Shown: piece after piece, positions 42,153 through 50,960 of the stretch | Layout of the letters: every line of letters begins with the position of its first letter | Numbering within the stretch: position 1 is the first letter of the stretch | DNA from: Haliea sp964022665 | Lineage (GTDB): Bacteria; Pseudomonadota; Gammaproteobacteria; Pseudomonadales; Halieaceae | Direction: 5' to 3' | Length of the DNA stretch: 64,000 bases | Assembly (NCBI GenBank): GCA_964022665.1 | Contig: CAXIDF010000014.1 | Coordinates: 1-64,000, forward strand | Made by a program: the position numbers and the translations under genes | Notes under the pieces: model-generated | The model's input: only the letters and a program-made list of their open reading frames with translations | What the model was told of the DNA's origin: nothing | The model's database searches: none

Positions 42153-42557
42153 ATGAACACAACCTCACTTGCCTTGTTTATTGAACAATCCCCTTATGCG
42201 CTCAATTACGGTACAGAGATCCTCTCTGCAGAGGAGTACGTTGAGTGCGTGACACAGTGGCGGGAGATATTCACCGGAAACCCGCTATTGCGCGCTTGGC
42301 ACGGCGGTATTGTATCAGGCGTTCTTGAATTAACTGGCACCCTGGCCGCCATCAGAGCTGCAAACAATCAGAATTGTGGCCTGATCTCCATCAATACAAG
42401 CTATTTGCGCCCTACCAGCGGTGACAAAGCGATGTTCAGCAGAGCGAATATCGTCAGAAGTGGCAAGCAGATTCAAACAATCAATGCCGTCGCCTGGCAA
42501 AACTCACTCGAAGAACCTACGGCGATCGCCTCATTGACATTTGTTAACGCGCGGTAG
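42153..42557 (+). CDS. PaaI-like hotdog thioesterase, second copy
   Basis: 134 residues. WHGGIVSGVLELTGTLAAIRA carries the HGG motif typical of PaaI/YdiI thioesterases and ISINTSYLRPTSGDKAMFSRANIV is the following strand pair. It starts 13 bases after the first copy and ends the four-gene operon. The two copies are diverged, so they may form a heterodimer or act on different CoA esters. Confidence 0.75.
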   Translation: MNTTSLALFIEQSPYALNYGTEILSAEEYVECVTQWREIFTGNPLLRAWHGGIVSGVLELTGTLAAIRAANNQNCGLISINTSYLRPTSGDKAMFSRANIVRSGKQIQTINAVAWQNSLEEPTAIASLTFVNAR

Positions 42558-42660
42558 TTCAGGCTTGCCCTGACAGTAATTGCCGACATCGAACCGTGAA
42601 GTGGTTAAATGGATGTTACCAACCCAGTTAAGGATAATACCCTGAAACTGGAGATGGGAT

Positions 42661-42853
42661 ATGACCACAAGAAAGCAGTACTCGAAGGAATTCAAGCTGG
42701 ATGCTATCAGCCTAGTGGTGGAGCAGGGCTATTCACGGGCCGAGGCAGCGCACGGCTTGGAGATTAATGCAAACATGCTGGGGCGCTGGCTCAGAGAGCA
42801 CGAGGCACCGGAGGGGCACGCTGAGCCTGATCGTTCACAAACTGAAACACTGT
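42661..42853 (+). pseudogene. IS3-family transposase OrfA remnant
   Basis: The first about 60 codons of an IS3-type OrfA: KQYSKEFKLDAISLVVEQGYSRAEAAHGL and LGRWLREHEAP form the N-terminal helix-turn-helix. The frame then runs out into duplicated efflux-adaptor DNA at 42854, so OrfA lost its leucine zipper and OrfB is absent. Confidence 0.75.
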
Positions 42854-43223
42854 GTCGACTCTCGGAGCGCTTGCTGAAAGAATGGACACAGTTTCACCGC
42901 CCCGTAAATTCCTGCTGGCCGGCTGTCTCTTGACAGTAGTTGCGGCCTGAGACCATTCAACCACGAAACCTGCAGCGGGCCCAGAGTCCAACGACACCGC
43001 TCGCCTGCCCCAAATCCAGATCGGGAGGCCAGAACAGGTCCATATCAGCGAACCCATACTGGCAACCGGTTCCGTATTTGCGCACAAGACAACCAATACC
43101 GTGCCCCTTGTTGGCGGGCTGATTGAGGAGATCCGGGTGAACTTTGGTGATCGTGTTGACCAGGGTGCCCCCTCATTCGGCTGCGACAAGCAGAGTTCGA
43201 CCTCTCGGTGAAGCGGCTGGCAT
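42854..43223 (+). pseudogene. Decayed duplicate of the start of the efflux adaptor gene
   Basis: Matches 37461-37833 at roughly nine bases in ten, including 28 bases upstream of the adaptor start. A Cys-to-stop change (TGA after TTGCGGCC) and small indels near the end break the frame. Direct orientation, 5.4 kb from the parent. One side abuts an OrfA remnant, the other an istB remnant. Confidence 0.85.
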
Positions 43224-43465
43224 AGACTGGGGCTTGATGAAACTGAACGCCGAGAACAGGCGTGATCTGCTGGAAGTGCTGGAGGATCGCCACGGCAGGC
43301 GCTCGACCATCGCCACCAACCAACTGCCCATCGAGGAGTGGCACGCACGCCGTGATCGGCGATCCGACACTCGCTGACGCCATCCTGGATCGCCTGGTTC
43401 ACAACGCCTACAAGATCAACCTCAGGGGAGAATCCATGCGAAAACGGGGACTGGACCCATTATAG
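43224..43465 (+). pseudogene. istB C-terminal remnant (IS21 family)
   Basis: Reads GLMKLNAENRRDLLEVLEDR and RRSTIATNQLPIEEWHA, then after a frameshift near 43345 GDPTLADAILDRLVHNAYKI. This is the C-terminal about 75 residues of an IstB helper, from an IS21 relative other than the intact one next door, and in the opposite orientation. Confidence 0.8.
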
Positions 43466-43570
43466 ATGAACATCGGAATTAATCAGAGTAGCCCTAAGGC
43501 ACATCTGAACAATGGTAATTGTTCCCATCGGAACCAAAATGGCCTCACTGAAGGCGCGGAATCGCCTGTC

Positions 43571-43619
43571 TGTTGGTTGCCGTTTAAAACTGACCCAGGG
43601 TTTCCGTCCAATTCTGACC
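43571..43619. repeat. IS21 left end with two IstA-binding-type repeats
   Basis: AAAACTGACCCAGG and, about 20 bases inward, CCAATTCTGACCCGGG. They are mirrored by the right end (45990-46076 region). Confidence 0.65.
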
Positions 43620-43642
43620 CGGGTTATGGGTGCCCAGTATAC

Positions 43643-44458
43643 CTAGGCGTCTGTGGATAAGTCTGTCTTTTCGGGTTCGCTCTCTCCTTCATCGGGTTGG
43701 TTTGTCGTCAGTTTTCTTCGCTTGCCACTGGCCAGACTGTGACGGAACCGCCAGGACTCATTGCCGGTCTCCACGATGTGGCAGTGGTGGGTCAGCCGGT
43801 CGAGCAGGGCCGTGGTCATCTTCGCATCACCGAATACGCTACCCCATTCGGCAAAGCCCAGATTGGTGGTGATCATCACGCTGGTGCGCTCGTAGAGTTT
43901 CGATAGCAAGTGGAACAGCAGTGCGCCACCGGCCTGGCTAAACGGCAGGTAGCCCAACTCATCGAGGATCACCAGATCAACATGCGTCAGGCGGTATGCC
44001 AGCTGACCCTGCTTACCAGCGGCCTTTTCCTGTTCCAGGGTGTTGACCAGCTCTACCGTCGAGAGGAACCGCACCCGGCGCTGATGGCGCTGGATCGCCT
44101 CCACACCAATAGCGGTGGCCAGATGAGTCTTGCCGGTTCCTGGGCCACCAATCAGCACCGCGTTCTGCGCGCTGCTCATGAACTCGCCACCGTGCAAACG
44201 TCGGACCAGCACCTCATCGACCCGTGCCTGGGTAAAATCGAAGCCCGCCAGATCGCGATGTGCCGGGAACCGCGCCGCCTTCATCTGATAGGCCAGGGAT
44301 TTTACCTCCCGCTCCGCCGATTCCGCGGCCAGCAGTACCTGCAACACCTGCTCCGCATCCATTGCGTGGCTGCGGGCCTTCGCCATCAGTTCCGGCAAGG
44401 TCTGCGCCATGCCATGGAGTTTTAGCGCCTTCAGCTGTGAGATCAGGTCATTCGACAT
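43643..44458 (-). CDS. istB: IS21 helper ATPase IstB
   Basis: 271 residues, AAA+ fold with Walker A GGPGTGKT near residues 105-112 and Walker B LVILDELGYLPFSQ, preceded by the IstB N-terminal helices (LKALKLHGMAQTLPELMAKA). It regulates IstA and target choice. The start overlaps the istA 3' end by 11 bases. Confidence 0.92.
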   Translation of the reverse strand: MSNDLISQLKALKLHGMAQTLPELMAKARSHAMDAEQVLQVLLAAESAEREVKSLAYQMKAARFPAHRDLAGFDFTQARVDEVLVRRLHGGEFMSSAQNAVLIGGPGTGKTHLATAIGVEAIQRHQRRVRFLSTVELVNTLEQEKAAGKQGQLAYRLTHVDLVILDELGYLPFSQAGGALLFHLLSKLYERTSVMITTNLGFAEWGSVFGDAKMTTALLDRLTHHCHIVETGNESWRFRHSLASGKRRKLTTNQPDEGESEPEKTDLSTDA

Positions 44459-45971
44459 GGTTCACCTCCGCCGGCACCGGGCTGCGCAGATAGTCGTAGC
44501 GTTGCACATTGGCCAGGGGTTCCTCACTGAGCGTCAGCGAGGTTTCCACCGGCGTTTTCGGGGGCAACGGTGATTGCAGCCGGGCGAGCACGTTCAGCAC
44601 GTGGTCGCCGCTGATGTTGCCGGACTCCAGCGCCAATTCCACCGCGACCAGCACCGGTTCCAGCCCTTCGGAGACAACCGCGGCCAGGACCTGAGCCATG
44701 ACTCGGTCGCCACCCTCCTGGCGCAACAGATAACGCTGCAGAGTTCTGAGGCGCTCAGGCATTTCGGTGAACGGGGCACCATTGCGTAGCGCGCCGGGCT
44801 TGCGTTGTAGCACACCGACATAGTGTTGCCAGTCATAGACCGTCTGGTAGCGTTCAAAGCAGCGGCTGTGTCGCGCCACCTCCTCACCCTCGGCCACCAG
44901 GACAAGTTCCCAGGGATACACCCGCAGGCTGATGACCTGGTGTGCCAGCTCCGCTGGCACACTGTAGCGGCTGCGTTGGTAGTGGATCAGGGCGGTGGCG
45001 GACACCCGTACGGGCTGTTCGATATAACCGTCAAACGGCTGTGGATTGGGCATCAGGTGTGGTTGTTCATCCTCCAGTACCGAGAGCAGCGTCAGGTCGG
45101 GGCAATCTGGATGGCGCATATCCATCCAGGCCGCACGGCATTCGCTGGCCAGCCAGTCATTCAACACCTCCAGTGACGGCCAGTGGCGAGCGTTGGCATT
45201 GGCCCAGAGTTGTCGGCGGCGGTCCTGCACGTTCTTCTCCACGACGCCCTTCTCCCAGCCAGCGGCCCGGTTACAGAACTCCGGCTCAAACAGGTAGTGG
45301 CCGGTCATCGCCTGGAAGCGCGCATTGACGGTACGCTCCTTGCCGCGCCCGACTTTGTCCACCGCTGTCTTCATGTTGTCGTAGATGCCGCGCCGGGGTA
45401 TGCCGCCAAAGGCAGCGAAGGCTCGGGCATGGGCATCAAACAACATCTCATGCGTCTGCAGCGGGTAGGCCACTACCAGGAAAGCGCGACTGTGGGCCAG
45501 CTTGATATGGGCCGCCTCCAGTCGACGTCGAATGCCGCCGATCACGGCGTACTCGCAGCTCCAGTCGAACTGGAAGGCCTCACCAGGGGCAAACCTCAGG
45601 GGGATGAAGGCTTTGCGGGCCGGCGCGGCACCGCCGGCTTCGCGCCATTGCCTGACAAAGATGGCCACCCGGGCGTAGCCACCGGGATAACCCTGCGCCT
45701 GCAGCAACTGGAACAATACCTTTGCGGTGCGCCGGTCACGCTTGGGGCGGTGACTGTCCGTGCGCAGCCAGGTCGCCAGCTGTTCTTTGTATGGGTCCAG
45801 GATGCTGGGGGCGGTGCGGCGAGGATACGCGGGTTCGCGCATCTCGCGTTGACGCAGCCAGTGTCTGAGGGTGTTGCGGGATAAACCGGTCTGCCGCGCA
45901 ATCTCGCGCAGGGGGACCTTGTCGCGGAAATACATCCGCCTGATCTTGGCTAACATGCCCACTGTGATCAC
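44448..45971 (-). CDS. istA: IS21 transposase IstA
   Basis: 507 residues. N-terminal helix-turn-helix (LREIARQTGLSRNTLRHWLR), then a DDE domain with FQFDWSCEYAVIGG, GIYDNMKTAVDK and GWEKGVVEKNVQ holding the two Asp and the Glu, and a C-terminal Mu-type beta-barrel. All three catalytic residues appear present, so transposition is plausible. Confidence 0.92.
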   Translation of the reverse strand: MITVGMLAKIRRMYFRDKVPLREIARQTGLSRNTLRHWLRQREMREPAYPRRTAPSILDPYKEQLATWLRTDSHRPKRDRRTAKVLFQLLQAQGYPGGYARVAIFVRQWREAGGAAPARKAFIPLRFAPGEAFQFDWSCEYAVIGGIRRRLEAAHIKLAHSRAFLVVAYPLQTHEMLFDAHARAFAAFGGIPRRGIYDNMKTAVDKVGRGKERTVNARFQAMTGHYLFEPEFCNRAAGWEKGVVEKNVQDRRRQLWANANARHWPSLEVLNDWLASECRAAWMDMRHPDCPDLTLLSVLEDEQPHLMPNPQPFDGYIEQPVRVSATALIHYQRSRYSVPAELAHQVISLRVYPWELVLVAEGEEVARHSRCFERYQTVYDWQHYVGVLQRKPGALRNGAPFTEMPERLRTLQRYLLRQEGGDRVMAQVLAAVVSEGLEPVLVAVELALESGNISGDHVLNVLARLQSPLPPKTPVETSLTLSEEPLANVQRYDYLRSPVPAEVNHVE

Positions 45972-46272
45972 TCCTTCGTACCCCGCTCAAAAAATGAGCA
46001 GAGTAGTCGATTCAGTGGGTCAGTTTTGGATGGAAATTACCCCCTTAGGTGGGTCAATTTTGGGCGGCATTCAACAACCCATACACCACATAGACCATAC
46101 GGGCCCCCAAGGACATCATGGCCTTCCTGCGCCACCAGGCTTAGGGCAGAAACGGTATCGGCGACCCCATGGCTCGCCTGTAAAGAGCGGACCAGTTCTG
46201 CCTCCAGAAGTAAAATTTGCCTGGAAAACTCTCGAGACAGATCAACAGAGGACTGTTCACACTAGGAGATTT

Positions 46273-47577
46273 CTAGCACTGACAGCCGATGCGCCCCCGG
46301 ATGCTCTTCATCTTGGCCGTAGCTGGCAAACCTTCGCGGCAGAATCTTTCCCAATCAGCCATCAGCTTACGGCGCTTGTCGATCAGTTCGGATCGAGCAT
46401 AAGCTACGCGAGTGGCATCGCTATTGACGTGCGCCAAGGCGAGTTCACAGACTTCTTCAGGATAGGTGGTGTGTTCCTGAGCCCAGGTACGGAATGTGGC
46501 CCTGAAACCGTGCTGTGTGACTTGGTGGCCCATATCCTTTAACACCTTTGTCAGGGTCATATTTGACAGCATCTTGCCGGTCGGGCTCACAAATATCAGG
46601 TTGGAGTCATGGTCGCGGGGGAGTGATTTCAGCAGGTCCACCGCCTCGCGGCACAAAGGCACCTTATGGTCGCGACCGCCTTTCATGCGCTCACACGGAA
46701 TAGTCCAGACTTTGGCTTTGAAGTCGATTTCGCTCCACATGGCGCCGCGTATCTCGCCGGATCGGGCAGCAGTCAGGATAGCGAACCGCAGCGCCATTGC
46801 ACCGGTGCTGTCCTTGGCGGCCAGCTCGCTCATAAACGGCGGGACTTCATCGACCGGCATGGCTGCCAAATGCTTTACCTTGCTCACCTTACCCGGCAGG
46901 GGGAGAGAGAGGTCGAGGTTGCCGCGCCACCGTGCGGGGTTGTCGCCATTGCGGAGACCCTCGGCGCCTGCCATATCGAGGATGCGTTCGACTGTGGCCC
47001 TAACCCTGGTTGCGGTCTCGGTTTTTGTCTCCCAGATGGGAGTCAGCATTTTTATAATGTCCGCCCGCTCGATGTCGGAGACCTGCAATTTACCCAATAT
47101 CGGATAGGCGTAGGTTTCGAGGTGAGCGGTCAATTTCTGAACCTGCTTAACGGTCTTTAACTCCTTGCTCTTCTTGACGATGAACCTGTCAGCCACTGTG
47201 CGAAACGTGACTGCTTTCGCCTGTTCAGCGGCCAGAGCCGACGCAAGTGCCTTTCGCGTCACACGCGGATCAATGCCCTGCCTGATCTGCTCCTTGAACT
47301 CACGAGCCTTCTGGCGGGCCATAGACAGCGTCACTTCAGGATAGGGGCCCAATCCCAGCTCAGGCCGGTCTTTGCCGATAGGCGTTTTCAGAATCCAGGA
47401 GCGGGCAAAGGTGGTATTACCGGGTGCGGGTGGAGCGCAGTACAGGTACAGGCCGCCAACACCGCCGACCGCGTGCAGCTTGGTACAAGGCGCGCCCTTA
47501 TTACTCCCGGATTGTACCCTGCCCCATTTCAGCCGACGGACTGCGGCATCAGATAGCTCCTGCGCGAGTCTAGGCAT
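46273..47577 (-). CDS. int: P4/CP4-57-type tyrosine integrase (DUF4102), ICE end
   Basis: About 434 residues. DUF4102 N-terminus (GGLYLYCAPPAPGNTTFARS, ELGLGPYPEVTLSMARQKA), core-binding domain and catalytic domain with AARSGEIRG (Arg about 272), HGFRATFRTWA (His and Arg about 356 and 359), LAHVNSDATRVAYARSEL (His about 383, Tyr about 393). All catalytic residues present. The ATG with GGGG upstream is preferred over a TTG two codons earlier. The start faces the chromosomal side, so the attachment site should lie between 47578 and about 47850. Confidence 0.9.
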   Translation of the reverse strand: MPRLAQELSDAAVRRLKWGRVQSGSNKGAPCTKLHAVGGVGGLYLYCAPPAPGNTTFARSWILKTPIGKDRPELGLGPYPEVTLSMARQKAREFKEQIRQGIDPRVTRKALASALAAEQAKAVTFRTVADRFIVKKSKELKTVKQVQKLTAHLETYAYPILGKLQVSDIERADIIKMLTPIWETKTETATRVRATVERILDMAGAEGLRNGDNPARWRGNLDLSLPLPGKVSKVKHLAAMPVDEVPPFMSELAAKDSTGAMALRFAILTAARSGEIRGAMWSEIDFKAKVWTIPCERMKGGRDHKVPLCREAVDLLKSLPRDHDSNLIFVSPTGKMLSNMTLTKVLKDMGHQVTQHGFRATFRTWAQEHTTYPEEVCELALAHVNSDATRVAYARSELIDKRRKLMADWERFCREGLPATAKMKSIRGRIGCQC

Positions 47578-47854
47578 TATCAATACCCCGAATGTGATAC
47601 CACTTGTTTTCGGAACCGAACTTTAAGCCCCCCATTTCTATCCCTACATAGGAGGATCAATTGCATGCTACAGCTTGATATGGGAGAAGACAACGTAATT
47701 GGTGCGATCGCTTTATTTATAGTATATTGCGACAAAATGCGACTCGGAGAGACCGGCAAAAATTCATATCTCCGGCACCACCTTCAACGGGTGCTTTCTT
47801 GGCACATAGGTAACAGTTTGCTGGCCAAGGGCTGGCGATCCAGCCCGTACCGCA
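47578..47854. other. ICE-chromosome junction region, attachment site not resolved
   Basis: Between the integrase start and the first chromosomal gene. No tRNA gene is visible. A CGGAGA/TCTCCG dyad near 47744-47774 followed by GGCACCACC resembles a tRNA 3' end only superficially. The small plus-strand open frame at 47665-47955 is not supported. Confidence 0.4.
47829..47846 (-). terminator. Hairpin after the OmpA-like gene
   Basis: GGGCTGG, loop CGAT, CCAGCCC, seven perfect pairs eight bases beyond the stop of the OmpA-like gene. The U-tract is poor (CTTGGCC follows on the minus strand), so termination may need another factor. Confidence 0.5.
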
Positions 47855-48649
47855 TCAGTCCTGAATCACGATTTCCACGCGACGGTTCATCTGTCGTCCT
47901 TCCGCAGTCGCGTTATCCGCCACGGGACGAGACATGCCAAAACCTTCGGTGCTGATGCGCGTCGCACTCACACCTGCATTGACGAGGGCCTGACGAACAG
48001 AAAGCGCGCGCCGCTCAGACAACCCCTGGTTGAAATCGGCTCCGCCGGTACTGTCGGTAAAGCCTTCAATCAATACGCTCTTCTCGGGGTATTCCTCAAG
48101 AAAGTCGGCCAAGCGCTGGATAGTGCTGTTGGCACCCGGCTGCAGGTCAGCCTTGGCGGTGGCAAACAGCACGTCACCCAGGGTCATCACCATGCCGCGC
48201 TCGGTTTTTACGGCCTGCAGAGCCAGCAGTTCCCTGCGCAGCGAATCTGCATCGGCCTGGGTGCGCTGCAGCTCGGCTTCACGCGCTTCCAATTGGGCCT
48301 CACGCGCCGACAACAGGATCTGGTCCTTGGTTTTGCCAAGCGTTTTAAGCTTTTCACTCGCGGCCTTGCGGTCAGCGATTGCGATCGCCGTATCAGTGCG
48401 CACCTTGGCAATATAGGCCAACGAGGTCATATCTTCTGCCGAGCTGGCGACTGCGGCTGATTCCAGTGCCTTGTTAGCGCGCTGCAACTCGGGCGCGGCG
48501 TATCGCAACACCGTCTCATTCTGTTTTGCTGCGTTGTAGCTCGACTCAGCATCCAACAGCGCCTGATTTTTCTGCAAGCTGCCACAGGCGGCCAGCATTG
48601 CCGAAGCGGCCACCAGCGCACCCACTTTTAATACCGATAATACGTTCAT
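47855..48649 (-). CDS. OmpA-family lipoprotein with DUF4398 N-terminal domain
   Basis: 264 residues. Lipobox LAAC, DUF4398 helical domain with AYIAKVRTDTAIAIADRKAA, a coiled coil (about 105-145), then an OmpA C-like peptidoglycan-binding domain with VLIEGFTDSTGGADFNQGLS and RRVEIVIQD. It tethers the outer membrane to peptidoglycan. Pairs with the DUF4398 lipoprotein just upstream (29 bases). Confidence 0.88.
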   Translation of the reverse strand: MNVLSVLKVGALVAASAMLAACGSLQKNQALLDAESSYNAAKQNETVLRYAAPELQRANKALESAAVASSAEDMTSLAYIAKVRTDTAIAIADRKAASEKLKTLGKTKDQILLSAREAQLEAREAELQRTQADADSLRRELLALQAVKTERGMVMTLGDVLFATAKADLQPGANSTIQRLADFLEEYPEKSVLIEGFTDSTGGADFNQGLSERRALSVRQALVNAGVSATRISTEGFGMSRPVADNATAEGRQMNRRVEIVIQD

Positions 48650-48678
48650 GCTAACTCCTGCTCTCGGATTTGAAGCGC

Positions 48679-49068
48679 TCAGTTGCGCTGACTGCGCTCG
48701 ATTTCGCTGCGTAATGCCTCAATGCTAGATTCCAGCTCGCTGAGAGCGGTCTCTGCACGCGTTTTGCTGGCAAACGCCTGAGCGTATTCCGCGTCTGCGG
48801 CCGCCTCATCAGACAAGCGCTTCGCCTCCGCGTAATCTTTCTTTTCCATGGCGATTTGGGCCCGGCGCAACTTTTCCTTTGCCCGGTCCATCGGCACCGG
48901 CGCATGCGCTGCTGCTTCATTGTTCTCGGCACTCACCAGCGCCGTGCGTGCACTCGCCAGTTCCGCTTCAGGGCGCGGCGTGCTGCTACAACCCTGACCC
49001 ATCATCAATACACTGCCGGCGAATACGGAAGCAGCAAGCCGCCACCATCTTGGTTGGGGTAACTTCAT
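48679..49068 (-). CDS. DUF4398 lipoprotein
   Basis: About 129 residues: signal peptide with lipobox QGCSS, then ELASARTALVSAENNEAAAHAP and AKEKLRRAQIAMEKKDYAEAKRLSDEAAADAEYAQAFA (shown in part), the DUF4398 repeat. The ATG at 49068 gives a proper signal peptide. First gene of a two-gene operon with the OmpA-like lipoprotein; promoter in the 180 bases before 49249. Confidence 0.83.
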   Translation of the reverse strand: MKLPQPRWWRLAASVFAGSVLMMGQGCSSTPRPEAELASARTALVSAENNEAAAHAPVPMDRAKEKLRRAQIAMEKKDYAEAKRLSDEAAADAEYAQAFASKTRAETALSELESSIEALRSEIERSQRN

Positions 49069-49248
49069 CGTTGCTTTACTCCTCTGCGGGTAACTGCCCA
49101 TTGGCTTTATAGCCTAGGTGATCGTAACAAGACGCGCAAATAGTGCGCTCGGCCCGACAACTTAACAAGCAGCAAGCACGTCGCAGAAACGGTATTATTG
49201 CGACTGTCGCAAGGCATCCAGAATCGACCCAGAAAGGAGTTAACGCCC

Positions 49249-50934
49249 ATGGCAAGCGCGTATGCCAAGGTCCTGTTCACGCTCACGGTCCTGCTGACGG
49301 CACCTGTTTGCCTGTCGAGCACGGATACACCCGAGGCTCAAGCCGACAGTAAGGTGCTACAGGACTTCCCGTTCGACGACGGTTCAACACTCGACCTGCG
49401 CCAGCACTACTACACCCTCGGCACCCCGCGCCGTGGCGACGATGGCCGCGTGGAAAACGCGGTATTGATCATGCACGGCACCACCGGCAGCGGCGACGGG
49501 TTCCTCAGCGAGCACTTCGCGGGGGTGTTGTTTGGCCAGGGCCAACTGCTGGACGCCAGCCGCTATTACATCATCCTGCCCGATGCCATCGGCCACGGCC
49601 TGTCCAGTAAACCCAGCGATGGGCTCAGGGCGCGCTTCCCCAAATACACCTACGATGACATGGTGCGGGCGCAGTACCGGCTGCTGACGGAACACCTGGA
49701 TGTAGACCACCTGCGTCTGGTCACCGGCACATCAATGGGCGGCATGATGAGCTGGGTGTGGGGCTATACCTACCCGCAGTTCATGGACGCCCTGCTGCCC
49801 CTAGCCAGCCTGCCGGTGGAGATTGCCGGGCGCAATCGCATGACGCGCAAGATGATCATCGACGCCGTCACCGACGACCCGGCGTGGAACGGTGGTAATT
49901 ACGAGGAACAGCCCCCTGGCCTGAAGGAAGCCATGTACGGTCTGCTGTTTATGGTGTCGAGCCCGCTGCAATACCAGCTTCAGGCGCCCACCCGGGAATC
50001 CGCAGAGGCAATGATGGATACGCTGGTGGAACGCTACCGCTCGCGCATTGATGCCAACGACCTCATCTACGCTTTCGATGCCTCGCGCTTCTACAACCCT
50101 GCACCGCATCTGGAGAAAATACAGGCCCCGGTGCTGGCCATCAACTCTGCGGACGACCAGGTGAACCCTCCGGAACTCGGCATTCTGGAGCGCGAAACCG
50201 CGCGCATCCCCGGTGCCCGCGCCGTGGTATTGCCGATAACCGATATGACGCGCGGCCACAGCACCCACTCCCGGCCCACCATCTGGGGCCCCTATTTGGC
50301 ACAGCTTCTGGCGGCCACTGCACCGGAGGCACCATTCAGAGAAGTCCCCCCAGCGGTCTTGCTGGACACAACCAACAGCGCCTGGGAGGTGGAAGCACCC
50401 GCGGAATTCCAGGCCCGCTTTGTCACCACCGAAGGCGCCTTTACGGTGCGAGTGCAGCGCGAGTGGGCACCCGGGGGCGCGGACCGCTTCTACCAATTGG
50501 TGAGGAACGGCTTCTACAACGGCGTGCACATCAACCGGGTTATGCCGGGTTATATCGCCCAGTTCGGTCTCAGCCCCTACCCCTCAGTGACAGCAGCGTG
50601 GAAGGCGGTCACCTTGACCGACGACCCCGCAAAAGCCAGTAACACAATCGGCCGCGTCGCGTTCGCCATGACCGGGCCGGATACGCGCTCAACCCAGGTG
50701 TACATCAACCTCGGCGACAACGCGCAGCTGGATGCAGAGGGCTTCGCGCCCTTTGGCGAGGTGGTTGCCGGCATGGACGTGGTGGAGCGGTTGTACCCGC
50801 TGTACGGCAACCACGCCGGTGGCGGCATGCGCCATGGCCGTCAGGGCCCACTGGAACAGGGCGGCGCCGACTACGTGTTCACGCATTACCCGCTGCTGGA
50901 CTACATCGTGAATGCGAACGTGGTCGGCCAATGA
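49249..50934 (+). CDS. Exported fusion of alpha/beta hydrolase (MetX-like) and cyclophilin PPIase
   Basis: 561 residues, ribosome-binding site AAAGGAG nine bases before the ATG. A signal peptide (about 1-25) is followed by a hydrolase with VLIMHGTTGSG, nucleophile GTSMGG (S162), an acid in SADDQV (about 307) and H in GHSTHS (about 342). After a linker a cyclophilin domain starts near 393: FVTTEGAFTVRV, FYQLVRNGFYNGVHINRVMPGYIAQFG, ALTFAMTG-like GRVAFAMTG and QVYINLGDN. The catalytic Arg (INRVMPG) is kept. Both domains look active, so this is a secreted bifunctional protein; the fusion is unusual. Confidence 0.85.
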   Translation: MASAYAKVLFTLTVLLTAPVCLSSTDTPEAQADSKVLQDFPFDDGSTLDLRQHYYTLGTPRRGDDGRVENAVLIMHGTTGSGDGFLSEHFAGVLFGQGQLLDASRYYIILPDAIGHGLSSKPSDGLRARFPKYTYDDMVRAQYRLLTEHLDVDHLRLVTGTSMGGMMSWVWGYTYPQFMDALLPLASLPVEIAGRNRMTRKMIIDAVTDDPAWNGGNYEEQPPGLKEAMYGLLFMVSSPLQYQLQAPTRESAEAMMDTLVERYRSRIDANDLIYAFDASRFYNPAPHLEKIQAPVLAINSADDQVNPPELGILERETARIPGARAVVLPITDMTRGHSTHSRPTIWGPYLAQLLAATAPEAPFREVPPAVLLDTTNSAWEVEAPAEFQARFVTTEGAFTVRVQREWAPGGADRFYQLVRNGFYNGVHINRVMPGYIAQFGLSPYPSVTAAWKAVTLTDDPAKASNTIGRVAFAMTGPDTRSTQVYINLGDNAQLDAEGFAPFGEVVAGMDVVERLYPLYGNHAGGGMRHGRQGPLEQGGADYVFTHYPLLDYIVNANVVGQ

Positions 50935-50960
50935 GCCAACTCCCCCGCACAAACTGACCG

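Larger units (their letters stand above)
43571..46076 (-). mobile_element. IS21-family insertion sequence, apparently complete
   Basis: About 2.5 kb with istA and istB intact. The ends are imperfect inverted repeats: TGTTGGTTGCCGTTTAAAAC at the left and TGTTGAATGCCGCCCAAAAT at the right (complement). A second internal TGACCC-type repeat lies at each end, the multi-repeat ends typical of IS21 (IstA-binding sites). Direct target repeats are not evident in the flanks (CTGTC left, ACCCA right), so the insertion may have been rearranged. Confidence 0.85.

Noticed and set aside
46080..46265. Minus-strand open segment left of the integrase (SREFSRQILLLEAELVRSLQ)
   Set aside because: Peptide looks protein-like but no start codon follows the stop before it; could be a gene tail cut by the IS21 element, not supportable as a gene.
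47744..47785. Possible tRNA or tmRNA 3' end (TCTCCGGCACCA)
   Set aside because: No T-arm pairing or upstream tRNA body on either strand; at best an attachment-site remnant.
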